From Paulinella micropora (lineage: Eukaryota > Cercozoa > Imbricatea > Euglyphida): 26,850 bases of DNA. The position numbers and the translations under genes were made by a program. The notes under the pieces are model-generated. The model worked only from the letters and a program-made list of their open reading frames with translations. It did not search any database and was not told where the DNA came from. The DNA lies in contig BJOX01000054.1 of the NCBI GenBank assembly GCA_009731375.1, positions 673,985 to 700,834 of the forward strand, given 5' to 3'. How positions within the stretch are numbered: the first letter of the stretch is position 1; every line of letters begins with the position of its first letter. This document shows, piece by piece, positions 19,301-26,850 of this stretch.

Positions 19301-22210
19301 GTCGGGCATCGTTAACACCAGTCCTCCGTCTTTCGGGTCTTTGTAAATGAGATCTTTGAGCGCATGAAACGCTTGCAAAGCCTCTTCGTCCCACTTCTCA
19401 AAGTCTCCAAAATCTATCATTTTCTCCACTTTAGCCCGTGTTGCACCCCAATCGGGTATAAACTGGCTATAGTATTGCGCCATCGCAAGGAATGAGTGCA
19501 ATTCAGTGCGGTTCTTCGGTATCGGTCGATTCATAATCTCCTCCCTCTTCTCTTTGGATATCGAGACTCGATTATGGGAGATCTCGTACCCTAAGTATGT
19601 CACACTCGTCTTGGCAAGTTGACACTTCTTTAGATTGCACTTCAGGCCAAAAGCTCCGATGCGCCTGAATATATCGGACAAATGATCGATATGCTCCTCC
19701 ATTGTGTTAGAGTATACGATAATGTCATCGATATAGCAAAATGCATATTCTCCCGCCTTCTGTCCCCGCCTTCTCATAAAGCCACCGTCAGACAAATCAT
19801 CGTACTGACTGCTCAACATCTTCTGCATCGCCTTCTGGAAAAGTCCTGGGGCTTGCTTGAGGCCCATCGGAAGCACTTTCCATTGGTATATTTCCATACC
19901 CACCACAAACGCCGTCAGCCATCTGGACTTTTCCTCCAGTGGTATCTGCCAGAAGCCATTCTTAAGGTCAATGACCGAATAGAATTTTGCATTCCGCAGT
20001 ACTCTCCTTCCTTCTTCTAATGTCGGGAGAGGATTTCTCTCTTCCTCCAGCACCTTGTTAACACGAGCATAGTTAACTGTCAGGCGCCATTCTCCTCCTG
20101 GCTTCGGCACTATTCTCGGTTGTGAGACTATTGAGGATGTTGATCTCTCAATAAAGTCCTCATTGAGCAGCTGTCTTGCTAGCTCCTCCGCTATCTTCGC
20201 CTCATGTATACTCAAATTCGCCCTTCGTGGTGCCGGTGACGGCTCCGCACCCGGTATTTTGTAAATAACCGCAGTGAAATCTTCAGGCTTGACACCACCT
20301 GCATGTGGAGGGTCAAAAATTTCCTTGTTCGCCTCTAATTTGGCTTTTAAAAGCTCCTTCTCCTTCTCCGTGCCTACTCCTTCTTCCAATATTTTCCGCG
20401 CCGCCTCTTGAAAATCTTCATCAGACATCTGCTTATGCTGCTTGAGGGGTTCTCTGTCCTCCTCCAAGCCTAAGTCCTCTTCCGAGACATCATCTAGGCC
20501 CGTCTTTTCATACGTGACCGTGTCCGGCTCATCATCTTTACCGAGCTCCACCAGCATGTCAATGAGTCTCGCGTATTGCAAAGGAGCTTTACGGGTGTAA
20601 AAACCATCAAAGCATGTGAATGCTTGCGGTATCAATTTCAACTTGTCGAGGTCTCTGAGCTTCCGCTTGTATGCACTGCTCTGCTCACGAGTTCCCATAC
20701 GACAAGCCACCACTAGCTGTTGCTTGCGAGAGGGTACCGGTATAGGATGATCAATAAGCCGGTCCCTTATTTCCTGCGCCCATATCGCCTTCTCATTATA
20801 TGGCAGGATAATAGTATACGGCTTATTATTTTCGAATAAAGTCCGTAAGCATTTCTTCACTTCAGACAGTGAACGCGGCCACGTGGGCTCGTCACCCCAG
20901 AAATCAGTAATAAAACTTTTAATAGTTTCTGGTGGAGTATCCGGGATTCGCCCCGTTCTCCTTGGTACAAACGCCTCCCTTTTTTCTTCTCCTACTTTCG
21001 CATGGAAACAGTATCCGTTAGTAATATGGACATCTGTTCCTACTCCTTCCGCGAATCTCGCCAACGACGGGCTTCTTTGTGCGACACATATAATCTCCTC
21101 CTTTCGCTTCTCGATTAAGTCATCAATAGACTTTTTGTCCCAATGGCATGTCGGAACTGTGACAGTGCACACTTGGGATTCCCAATTGTCGGTCCAGGAC
21201 AGTTCATCCGGTCTTACGACATGGGGGTGAACGTACACCTCAAGTGCCTCATGTGCGATGGCCATCTTTTTGTGATCCGTCGCTAGACTCAGCTCATAAG
21301 CCTCATAAGAGTCAGTAGCGTTGAAGGGATCAATATCGTTCTCTTCTCCTCTTTTTACTCCATATATCACTCGCCGTGCGGCGCAATCAATCACAGCCCC
21401 CATCGTAGCCAATTGGTCATACGATAGTAATATTGACCCGTGGTAACCGGGGACGACATAGAGGTCCATACGGTATACTCGTGCGGATTTCAATTTAAAG
21501 GTCAGTGTGATGATTCCCGTGATATCCGTCCGGCTGCTCACTCCTTTGAGAGTGCCCGTTGACTTTTTCATATTTCCGTCCACCCAGTCCCGGTATCGAT
21601 TAAAAAACTTCCGGCCGACAATATTAATATTCGCCATCGTATCATTACCAACTTTTAATATTGTCTTCAATGTTTCACAATAAAGTTCCGTATAACACAG
21701 AGCATCGGGCCTGTGTATATTGGCTGCGAGAACAAGAACTTTACGTTCCAAATTTTGGAGTCTTGTCTCTAAGTTTTTCAACTCCTCCTTCTTCTCCTCC
21801 TGCTTCACCTCATTAACATTTTTATTATTCTGCGGTACTGGTGCGTTTACTATTTGAGCGACATTGTCTTGTGGTACTTGAGTACACACATTGTCTTTTT
21901 GCTCGCCACCCGCCGCGACCGTAGACATTGAGTCTGTTCGTGGTTGTTTGCTTGGCCGAGGCGATACGTCTGCCATTGGCCTCCTCGCCTCCATCGCAAG
22001 TCTCGCCTTCCTATTTGCATCAGTTATCATTGGTAACCGTGCTGTATGAACGGGTATGAGACTACCTTGGGGCTGCAGTCTCTGTGTACCCACATCTTTG
22101 TTTTCACATAGAGGAAGCGTTGGCCCAGTCTGCACAACAGCATTAGAAAGCACTGTGACTTTAGGGTTAAACTTCACAGTCTTCTCCTTCCTCTCTTCTT
22201 CCCCCTCCAG
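16397..22210 (-). CDS. pol: Ty3/gypsy Pol polyprotein (protease, RT, RNase H, integrase), same frame as gag
   Basis: The frame is open from the codon after the gag UGA. There is no ATG near the start, only GTG at 22177, so readthrough is the natural way in. Counting from that GTG (1,926 residues): a retropepsin-like region has D179 in NDTMAN where DTG/DSG is usual. RT has RLTVNYARVNK near 694 and YIDD at 815-818, with a short insertion before YIDD. RNase H begins with D967 (VVDTDAS) and ends near VVADSLSR. An acidic linker follows. Integrase has its zinc-binding H1285...C1322-C1325, then D1355, D1415 and E1451, giving the canonical DD35E spacing. A GPY/F-type module follows (HWKGPYQIM near 1593). 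About 300 further residues end in an Arg-rich tail. They contain no chromodomain I can recognise and match no family I know. Nothing inactivating is visible apart from the odd protease motif. Confidence 0.93.
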   Translation of the reverse strand: MEGEEERKEKTVKFNPKVTVLSNAVVQTGPTLPLCENKDVGTQRLQPQGSLIPVHTARLPMITDANRKARLAMEARRPMADVSPRPSKQPRTDSMSTVAAGGEQKDNVCTQVPQDNVAQIVNAPVPQNNKNVNEVKQEEKKEELKNLETRLQNLERKVLVLAANIHRPDALCYTELYCETLKTILKVGNDTMANINIVGRKFFNRYRDWVDGNMKKSTGTLKGVSSRTDITGIITLTFKLKSARVYRMDLYVVPGYHGSILLSYDQLATMGAVIDCAARRVIYGVKRGEENDIDPFNATDSYEAYELSLATDHKKMAIAHEALEVYVHPHVVRPDELSWTDNWESQVCTVTVPTCHWDKKSIDDLIEKRKEEIICVAQRSPSLARFAEGVGTDVHITNGYCFHAKVGEEKREAFVPRRTGRIPDTPPETIKSFITDFWGDEPTWPRSLSEVKKCLRTLFENNKPYTIILPYNEKAIWAQEIRDRLIDHPIPVPSRKQQLVVACRMGTREQSSAYKRKLRDLDKLKLIPQAFTCFDGFYTRKAPLQYARLIDMLVELGKDDEPDTVTYEKTGLDDVSEEDLGLEEDREPLKQHKQMSDEDFQEAARKILEEGVGTEKEKELLKAKLEANKEIFDPPHAGGVKPEDFTAVIYKIPGAEPSPAPRRANLSIHEAKIAEELARQLLNEDFIERSTSSIVSQPRIVPKPGGEWRLTVNYARVNKVLEEERNPLPTLEEGRRVLRNAKFYSVIDLKNGFWQIPLEEKSRWLTAFVVGMEIYQWKVLPMGLKQAPGLFQKAMQKMLSSQYDDLSDGGFMRRRGQKAGEYAFCYIDDIIVYSNTMEEHIDHLSDIFRRIGAFGLKCNLKKCQLAKTSVTYLGYEISHNRVSISKEKREEIMNRPIPKNRTELHSFLAMAQYYSQFIPDWGATRAKVEKMIDFGDFEKWDEEALQAFHALKDLIYKDPKDGGLVLTMPDFTKQFVVDTDASKFAIGAVLQQEDEEKKLRPIMFISRKLCAAERNYCTRQREALAVVWALKRLREYLWGGPQFTVRTDHHNLLWLMNHEQTGRLARWQAFLSCFDFTMVHLPGKRNVVADSLSRLEFNSEVSALVSTVEMEDLSTDKVYEVSHIEAMEMASGVRYDRTGLRYSPQGPDHGICCELHTQEDAEWSYEVYENAKANIREEEETQEVYAEPPQERRSDLDDDPERIGVRLEDGTIHIASPTAWRQQQAQDPEFKELIQLYQNPDELRMTKAIKDQMKEMGWRDGLLWYKGLHGRYASQPDKWTLWVPESLRRFIFVAAHNCPLLAHPGRQRTHMFVARRFWWKKMKEEIDQAVDACIPCKINKTPLKANFGLIGEFPLHAGMFEFIHIDHVGPFPESKDGYKYLLTAIDRATNYVWIIPVKDVTGKTTAEALIDRIISQIGVPRKICSDRGSDFNNEVIDKLSKYYGMKWQYVTAYNPRANGKIERVHRPLKASLKMYCTKKENQRAWVEAAPSFAFAMNCLPSTALGGSKSSISPYQLVYGREPDIPTSLLHPKDTWADADELFGMRLRVKMEAEQIVRAHREAERRKTDAEGVRQAHLDQIKFQVGDIVLLYHPQVPKGVSSKLFTHWKGPYQIMEQTGPLNYKIRGRGKVQIVNVRRLIKYDPFLLEDESVEEALKRMKDDFKEVPPIHKEAGIDQDDAYRAPIAEKEESEVDSKEKTDRISAVGTQSKSPREHSGKKEKITEAQLRRARNDLINDQPRKAMRSMRSKDVHQEEEGTDTDPNAGNVEIVHERWKEGDAIATIAWVKNVFYLMRPAEQHVADDTLSDLYLMRVVAVPRQMRVTRTLKISSAAKIVQPILQFWRSMDPVEDPKARHYLPVYKDAKSLETWDDTITPRDKDYTAWTIQTLPRGVLDVPFELSLGGIPNKIWDILEQSKFDLTFVGGPPPGKEIRARRRRQ

Positions 22211-22213
22211 TCA
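22211..22213 (-). promoter_or_regulatory. in-frame UGA between gag and pol, candidate readthrough site
   Basis: gag ends GTG GTG GAA TGA, and the next codon CTG continues in the same frame into pol with no other stop. The downstream bases are strongly purine-rich (GAGGGGGAAGAAGAGAGGAA). Known recoding stops include UGA followed by CUA; here it is UGA-CUG. Ty3/gypsy elements more often use a frameshift or a single fused frame, so this arrangement is less usual. Confidence 0.75.
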
Positions 22214-24904
22214 TTCCACCACCTCGAAACGATTACCTTGAGTAGTGTCCGGGTAGGATGACGTATCGGTCTCCGAGGCAGTGTTGTAGGCCTGAGCTCG
22301 ACCGAAATTTGGGTTGGAGCTTGCCCACGAGCCTCCTCCTCCTCTGGGTGGGGGGGCTGGAGCTCGAACAGCTCTCCCTCCATAAGGGGTATATCCCCGA
22401 CCTCCTCCTCTTCCTCTCTGAGGGGTTCCCTGCCACCTCGAGGCTCCTCTCCATGTTCCTCGTCCTCCTCCTCCTCCTCCTCCTCCTCGTCCTCCTGCTC
22501 CTGCTCCTCCTTCTCGTCCTCTTTGAGAGGCCTTTAAGTTCTTTTGTCTCTCCCTTTCCTCCTTCTTCTCCTTCATCCTCTTCATGTAGGTAATGATTGC
22601 CTCTCGTAACTCCTCATCATCACACATATTGGCATACCAACCTTCGTTCACAGCGGCAATCTGAAGCATATTGAAAAGGCCCGGTTCCTTGCCTTCCGTC
22701 CTGCTCAGAAAATTTGCCCTTGCTGTTGGGTTCTGCCTATCATGATTGAAAGAGCAGTCTCTGTTCTCCATCTGTGCCTTACACTGCAAGCCCGCGAACC
22801 ACCTCCAACATGCGGTCTTCAGGTCTGGCTCTCTCTGTCTCTTCCAACCGGCAACTCTGTTTGTGTACGTGGCTTGTGCGCCAACAGGTACACCGCCTGC
22901 CTGTGCCGTATGTGCCTCCGTGAGCGAGTCCATGTTTGAGCATGCACTCATCACTTCTTGAAACAGTGCTGACGGAGCAACGCTTTGAACCGTATTTTCG
23001 AACACGTGTGTCTCGAGGAAGTTCTTGGACTTCACTGAGCTAAACGTCGAGCATTGTTGTATGAGCTGAGTAAGCTTACTCGGGTTAACTGTGTGTAACG
23101 CCGAAAAGAAATAGAGGATGATCGACTTGCGGCCATAGAATAGCCCATAGGAGGAAACTACCTCCGTAAGGGTCGCCGCCAAGCCAACAGCACTCCTCAA
23201 ACTCATCGCCACTGTCTCAAAGATTTCAAATCCTATGAGAGTACCAGTGCAGAGATGCTGGTATCCATGAGATTGAAAATATGAAATGAGTGTGGCCACC
23301 GCCAGTTCACACTGAGCGTCTAGGCCTGTTGCATTGTTTCTCTTAATCTCCTCCTTCTTTCTCAAAAACTTGTACTGTGTCAGATCAAATCCCTCCGAGA
23401 CTAGAGATTGGTCAAAAACAGTAACAAGGGCCTCGTATTCCTGCGTTTCGTCGCAAGGAAAAGCCTTCATGCAGGCATTGATCTCTTTGAGCTTGCTCAA
23501 AAGCGAAGCATCAGAGTCTTTGTCTGAGCTCGTCTTGGCATATAGCATGAGACTTGCCACTCCTCCTTTCTTCCCCTTGAAGGCATTTATGATGTTCTGT
23601 CTGTCCTTCTTCTCCGTGTTTGTGACCACCACCGTAGTTGAGCCCGAGGGTGCAGGGGCTGGTGGGGCAGGAGCTGGTGGGGTCAAATATGTCGGAGGGT
23701 GTGTCTTTGCACCACTCACTTTTGCTTTCATTCTTTCCAGTCTCATCGTCTTCTCGAACTCCTCATTCTCTTTCGCCTTCTTCTTCTCAGATATCACCAG
23801 CTTTTGAGCATGAGTGATAAAGGCCACCAATTCAGAAGCAGATCTGAGAAAATTATATTTCTCCACATATTGGTCAACACCTGCTTTGTTGGCGACCGGT
23901 GGTGCGTTACTAAGTGATTTAAGGACAGAGTGATCCTTGGTAGGAATCCATCTCTTCCATGCCTCCTTGTGCAGTAACGCACCCATCAACAGTCTGATCT
24001 TGGTCAGAACTCTGTCGGTCTTCTCTAACTCATCAATCACAGGATGAGTTTCTCCTGCTGCCTTAATGCTTTTTTCCATCTCTGCCTTCCCCTCCTCCAA
24101 GGCCTTTATTTCCATTGTAAAAAAATGAAATATGCCACTCGAGTTTTTCGAACCCAGATTGGTCTTCATTTTTGTTACATCGACTGCCTCCTGACCAGTC
24201 GCGAGGAATCTGGCCGTTGCTCTTGGGTTTGTGTACTGGAGGTAACCCTCACATCGTGGGCCGTATGTACGTTCCCAAATCAGGGTTTGAGTGTACACCC
24301 CAAAGATAGCATCGAGTAATTCAAGGTGGGTGTGTGTGTCCCCAAACTTGATATGCTGTATCTTCTTTCTCTCTTCTGGATCAGAGACCAGTTTGCCGAG
24401 GAGCTGTGCTGTGTTTGATAATAGGATATAGACATCCTTTTTAGCACGACTTTTCTCTCTTCTTTGATCCTGAGGGATCCACACATAGGTGTCCTTCTCT
24501 ACCCCCATCTTGTTATCAAACTCTTCTTTAGTGAGGTCATAGTGGTCTTGCACCCACTGTTGTTCCTCCACTGTGATCTCCTCTCCATCACTATGAATCA
24601 AGTCGATCATTTTTCGTCCTCCTCCTCCCGTGTAGGCAGGTGGTAAGGGATTACCATATGCTCCTCCTCCTCCCGTCTCTTCTTGTTCAAATCCTCCTTC
24701 ATCTTCGTCTCCTCCATATCTTCCTTCATCATCCCAGCCCTCTTCTACTCCTCCTCCTACTCCTTCATCTCCTCCTCCTCCTTCATTCAATCCTCCTCCT
24801 CCTCCTTCATTCAATCCTCCTCCTCCTCCTCCTCCTGCTTCTTCTTCTTCTCTTCTTTGATCTGCCTCCGAGAATTCACTCACTTCGGCGGTCTCTGTCG
24901 ACAT
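22211..24904 (-). CDS. gag: Ty3/gypsy Gag-like protein with CCCH finger and RGG tail (897 aa)
   Basis: It starts at ATG 24904-24902. Residues 1-95 are Glu/Asp/Gly-rich low complexity. A largely helical central region (about 100-650) would be the capsid-type part, interrupted by a Pro/Ala linker near 405-420, but I cannot match it to a named Gag family by eye. At C698, C707, C716 and H720 lies a C-X8-C-X8-C-X3-H pattern (ACWRWFAGLQC...CSFNH), which resembles CCCH RNA-binding fingers and not the CCHC knuckle of most retroelement nucleocapsids. A charged helix (KRMKEKKEERERQK) precedes a Gly/Arg-rich tail with RGG motifs, likely to bind RNA. It is long for a Ty3/gypsy Gag (often 250-500 residues). 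It is assigned as Gag from its position upstream of pol, its shared frame and these nucleic-acid-binding features. Confidence 0.85.
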   Translation of the reverse strand: MSTETAEVSEFSEADQRREEEEAGGGGGGGLNEGGGGGLNEGGGGDEGVGGGVEEGWDDEGRYGGDEDEGGFEQEETGGGGAYGNPLPPAYTGGGGRKMIDLIHSDGEEITVEEQQWVQDHYDLTKEEFDNKMGVEKDTYVWIPQDQRREKSRAKKDVYILLSNTAQLLGKLVSDPEERKKIQHIKFGDTHTHLELLDAIFGVYTQTLIWERTYGPRCEGYLQYTNPRATARFLATGQEAVDVTKMKTNLGSKNSSGIFHFFTMEIKALEEGKAEMEKSIKAAGETHPVIDELEKTDRVLTKIRLLMGALLHKEAWKRWIPTKDHSVLKSLSNAPPVANKAGVDQYVEKYNFLRSASELVAFITHAQKLVISEKKKAKENEEFEKTMRLERMKAKVSGAKTHPPTYLTPPAPAPPAPAPSGSTTVVVTNTEKKDRQNIINAFKGKKGGVASLMLYAKTSSDKDSDASLLSKLKEINACMKAFPCDETQEYEALVTVFDQSLVSEGFDLTQYKFLRKKEEIKRNNATGLDAQCELAVATLISYFQSHGYQHLCTGTLIGFEIFETVAMSLRSAVGLAATLTEVVSSYGLFYGRKSIILYFFSALHTVNPSKLTQLIQQCSTFSSVKSKNFLETHVFENTVQSVAPSALFQEVMSACSNMDSLTEAHTAQAGGVPVGAQATYTNRVAGWKRQREPDLKTACWRWFAGLQCKAQMENRDCSFNHDRQNPTARANFLSRTEGKEPGLFNMLQIAAVNEGWYANMCDDEELREAIITYMKRMKEKKEERERQKNLKASQRGREGGAGAGGRGGGGGGGGRGTWRGASRWQGTPQRGRGGGRGYTPYGGRAVRAPAPPPRGGGGSWASSNPNFGRAQAYNTASETDTSSYPDTTQGNRFEVVE

Positions 24905-25690
24905 GATGTCGTAGTAGTGATCAACAGGAGGACAGTGTCAGCTCCTATGTTTGGTTTTTGTTCGTTTGTGTTCTGTTCCTCCTTCAGTCGATTGACTAGT
25001 GAAGAGAGAAACTAATAGAGAGGGTAGGATAAGATTCCCTGTCCTCTATGAAACACTGTTTGTATGTTTGTTTTTGTTTGAGAAAAATAGTCTTTGAGAC
25101 TTTCTCCGATTTCTTGTTCTCCTTACTCAGATTACTTTCTCCTCCTTCTTTTCTATATTGTATCTAGTATGAGGCACTTGGACCTACACACAGATAGTAA
25201 TAGAGAAGCTAGAAAAGCTCTCCTTGAGAAGTCGACAGTCGGTCGGATAGGTTCTCAGACCTACCTTTAGAAAACGATCAGAGATTTGCAAAAATACTCT
25301 GACGTATGTGTGAGATAATGCAGATAAATGCACAAACTAGAAGGGTAGAGTGTTGTGCTCCTGTCCCTATGCTTGTTTGTGTTTTGTGTGTGTTCCTTCA
25401 CTCTTCTGTCCACCTCCTTCTTCTTGGTCTCTGTGTGAGAACAGCAAGAACGACAGAGAGTTTGTATCTGATGTCTCCTTGTGAGCACACAGATACTGAT
25501 TGGGCTAGAGGGTACGAGACACCTGCTTGAGACCAATCAAATTATTTGTTTTGTGAAAGAGTTATGAGGGAGCTGTGTTGGAGTATTTGTTTTCGTCTGA
25601 CGTCCCCGTGTGAGACAGGTCAGTGAAAATTCACTCTGTTGCCTGTGTGGCAAAGCAGAAAGAAATCACCCTAGTGATGTGGACTCCAAA
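24905..25690 (-). other. retrotransposon 5' leader
   Basis: This is the region between the presumed end of the 5' LTR and the gag ATG. The only open frames are short and not gene-like. Two loosely similar segments near 24936-24990 and 25348-25400 (both containing gctcct and tgtttgtgtt) hint at an old internal duplication. Packaging or translation-control elements would be expected here but cannot be identified. Confidence 0.5.
25671..25688 (-). promoter_or_regulatory. candidate primer-binding site
   Basis: On the minus strand TGGAGTCCACATCAC begins two bases after a possible LTR end ...GCATTACA. A PBS normally begins TGG, complementary to the CCA end of a tRNA, within a few bases of the LTR. 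I could not match it to a specific tRNA, and the LTR boundary itself is inferred. Confidence 0.3.
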
Positions 25691-25927
25691 TGTAATGCCC
25701 CCAACGATAGCTCGAAAAAAGTCGGTAATACAACCAAACACAGTCCTCAATAATGAGAATGATGTCTCGTTGTATTAGCTCAGTGAAGCCAAAAAGGAAA
25801 ACGGCAACAGACCAGGAATAAAATGGCATCAGGTCCAATCCGGACAAATAATACTGAAAAACAAGCTGGTGCACCTGTCACCAGGAAAAGGTACTTTTTA
25901 CCGGCTATCCGGGGGGTGATGCCTACA
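25691..25927. repeat. 237-bp direct repeat, copy 1
   Basis: Starts TGTAATGCCCCCAACG and ends GCCTACA. It matches 26104-26346 almost throughout. The main difference is a 6-base insertion in copy 2. Confidence 0.9.
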
Positions 25928-26103
25928 CAAGTGCAATTTAGTTTTACCCAGACATTACAACTTTAATACTGAAGAAAAATGTTTGCAGCAAGTACTAGCT
26001 AGTATTATTAATAATAGAGATAAATTAAATCAAAAGTGTAAAAAAAACTAAATGCAAATGATATTAATAATTAATATGTTCTGTTAAGACATGCATTAAT
26101 TAC

Positions 26104-26346
26104 TGTTCTGCCCCCAACGATAGCTCGAAAAAAGTCTGTAATACAACCAAACACAGTCCTCAAGAATGAGAATGATGTCTCGTTGTATTAGCTCACTGGC
26201 AGTGAAGCAAAAAAAGAAAACTGCAACAGACCAGGAATAAAATGGCATCAGGTCCAATCCGGACAAATAATACTGAAAAACAAGCTGGTGCACCTGTCGC
26301 CAGGAAAAGGTACTTTTTACCTGCTATCCGGGGGGTGATGCCTACA
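26104..26346. repeat. 243-bp direct repeat, copy 2
   Basis: Starts TGTTCTGCCCCCAACG and ends GCCTACA. 176 AT-rich bases separate it from copy 1. Like copy 1 it begins TGT and ends ACA. Confidence 0.9.
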
Positions 26347-26363
26347 GTACCCCCTCCCGATTT

Positions 26364-26390
26364 TATGACGGAAATAGCATTTTCGTCATA
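26364..26390. repeat. hairpin in the LTR
   Basis: Arms tatgacggaaat and attttcgtcata pair at 11 of 12 positions (the twelfth can be a G-U pair in RNA) around a 3-base loop. Function is unknown; a regulatory or terminator role in the LTR transcript is possible but not shown. Confidence 0.6.
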
Positions 26391-26663
26391 CACCTTCTGA
26401 TTTCTTTCTGCAAATAGTATGCGCTATGGAGTCATGCCACACAGCGCATCGACCTACGGATAGACGCTAAAAGACGATAAATATATCCTCATACGGCACG
26501 TCAAAGCGGATTCTCCAGCCATTCTTGTAAATTTTGAACTCCTTCCCCTCAATTTCTTTTTTTTTTTTTCGGCAGTATGTCAAGAACAAACGTACTATCA
26601 ATAAAAAATACAAGCAACGTGGTGCTGTATTCCCCCCTTGATCTCCTTCTTCTTATTATTATT

Positions 26664-26719
<56 letters not shown>

Positions 26720-26850
26720 CAGGGAGATCGTAAGTACATTGTCTTTTTTAATGGCATACCCTTGTATAAGGCGGATATCCTATGATATAGTATTAGGGGG
26801 CCAGTCCTAATAGCTATATCCGAAGTCGAGGTGTATGTACCCGACCCTGC

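Larger units (their letters stand above)
14959..26850 (-). mobile_element. Ty3/gypsy LTR retrotransposon, almost complete, cut by the window edge
   Basis: In minus orientation the order is: 5' LTR (25691 to beyond 26850), leader, gag (24904-22211), UGA, pol (22210-16397), 3' LTR (from somewhere below 16397 into the gap). A direct repeat of at least 264 bases (15776-16039 and 26561-26850) flanks the coding region at a distance of 10.8 kb and differs at few sites. Domain order protease, RT, RNase H, integrase assigns it to Ty3/gypsy (Metaviridae-like). Both long frames are intact, so the insertion looks young. The outer ends and the host target duplication are not visible. Confidence 0.88.
25691..26850 (-). 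repeat. 5' LTR, partial (cut by window end)
   Basis: The right part (26561-26850) is shared with the 3' LTR. The lower boundary is placed at TGTAATGCCCCC (25691), which has the TG expected at an LTR terminus and is preceded by a PBS-like sequence. With this boundary, 870 bases precede the shared segment, close to the 817-N gap plus flanks at the other LTR. The LTR holds an internal duplication (25691-25927 and 26104-26346), a hairpin at 26364-26390 and an ATT microsatellite near 26655-26716. Confidence 0.6.

Noticed and set aside
22258-24906. Plus-strand Leu/Ser-rich open frames opposite gag
   Set aside because: They are antisense shadows of the Gly/Glu-rich and charged gag coding sequence.
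25671-26293. Short minus-strand open frames starting MHQLVFQYYLSGLDLMPF, present twice
   Set aside because: The similarity comes from the duplicated 240-bp LTR unit; they are about 65 codons with no recognisable domain.

Overview
This is a repeat-rich stretch of a eukaryotic nuclear genome. It carries candidate spliceosomal introns of about 60 to 260 bases, a piggyBac DNA transposon, a Ty3/gypsy LTR retrotransposon, a tRNA-related SINE-like element and long microsatellites. Four runs of N (2216-2711, 12086-12360, 13614-13623, 14959-15775) break it, mostly beside simple repeats. I cannot place the organism: nothing is a diagnostic host gene, and a protist, alga or invertebrate would all fit.

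Layout from left to right. At 1-615 (minus strand) is the N-terminal part of an Arg/Ser-rich protein that runs off the window edge. From 661 to 2090 is a CATA-type array that switches to its reverse complement TATG, followed by a perfect 48-bp palindrome. From 2712 to 3240 is unique sequence with two related hairpins, then a TCTA tetranucleotide array and TTC arrays. From about 4.1 to 10.7 kb is a decayed multi-exon gene on the plus strand. Its product resembles an RNase H-fold transposase, but I cannot name the family. A complete piggyBac element (5060-7942) sits inside it, flanked by TTAA on both sides, with a two-exon transposase gene on the minus strand and four copies of a subterminal palindrome. 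From 10.7 to 11.7 kb is AT-rich DNA without a gene. From 11.77 to 13.61 kb are GT, GA and CT arrays. Around 14 kb is the SINE-like element, between TA/ATT repeats.

From about 14.9 kb to beyond the right edge is one LTR retrotransposon in minus orientation. A long direct repeat (15776-16039 and 26561-26850) marks parts of its two LTRs. The 3' LTR is mostly hidden in the 817-N gap and the 5' LTR is cut by the window end. Inside, gag (897 residues) and pol (about 1,940 residues) lie in the same reading frame, separated by a single UGA. This predicts stop-codon readthrough as the way Gag-Pol is made. Gag carries a CCCH-type finger and an RGG-rich tail instead of the usual CCHC knuckle. Pol has an unusual protease motif, intact RT, RNase H and DD35E integrase, and a C-terminal region of about 300 residues that I do not recognise.

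The window is therefore a nest of mobile elements: piggyBac inside an older transposase-like gene, beside an apparently coding-competent gypsy-type element. The only likely host gene is the SR-rich fragment at the left edge.
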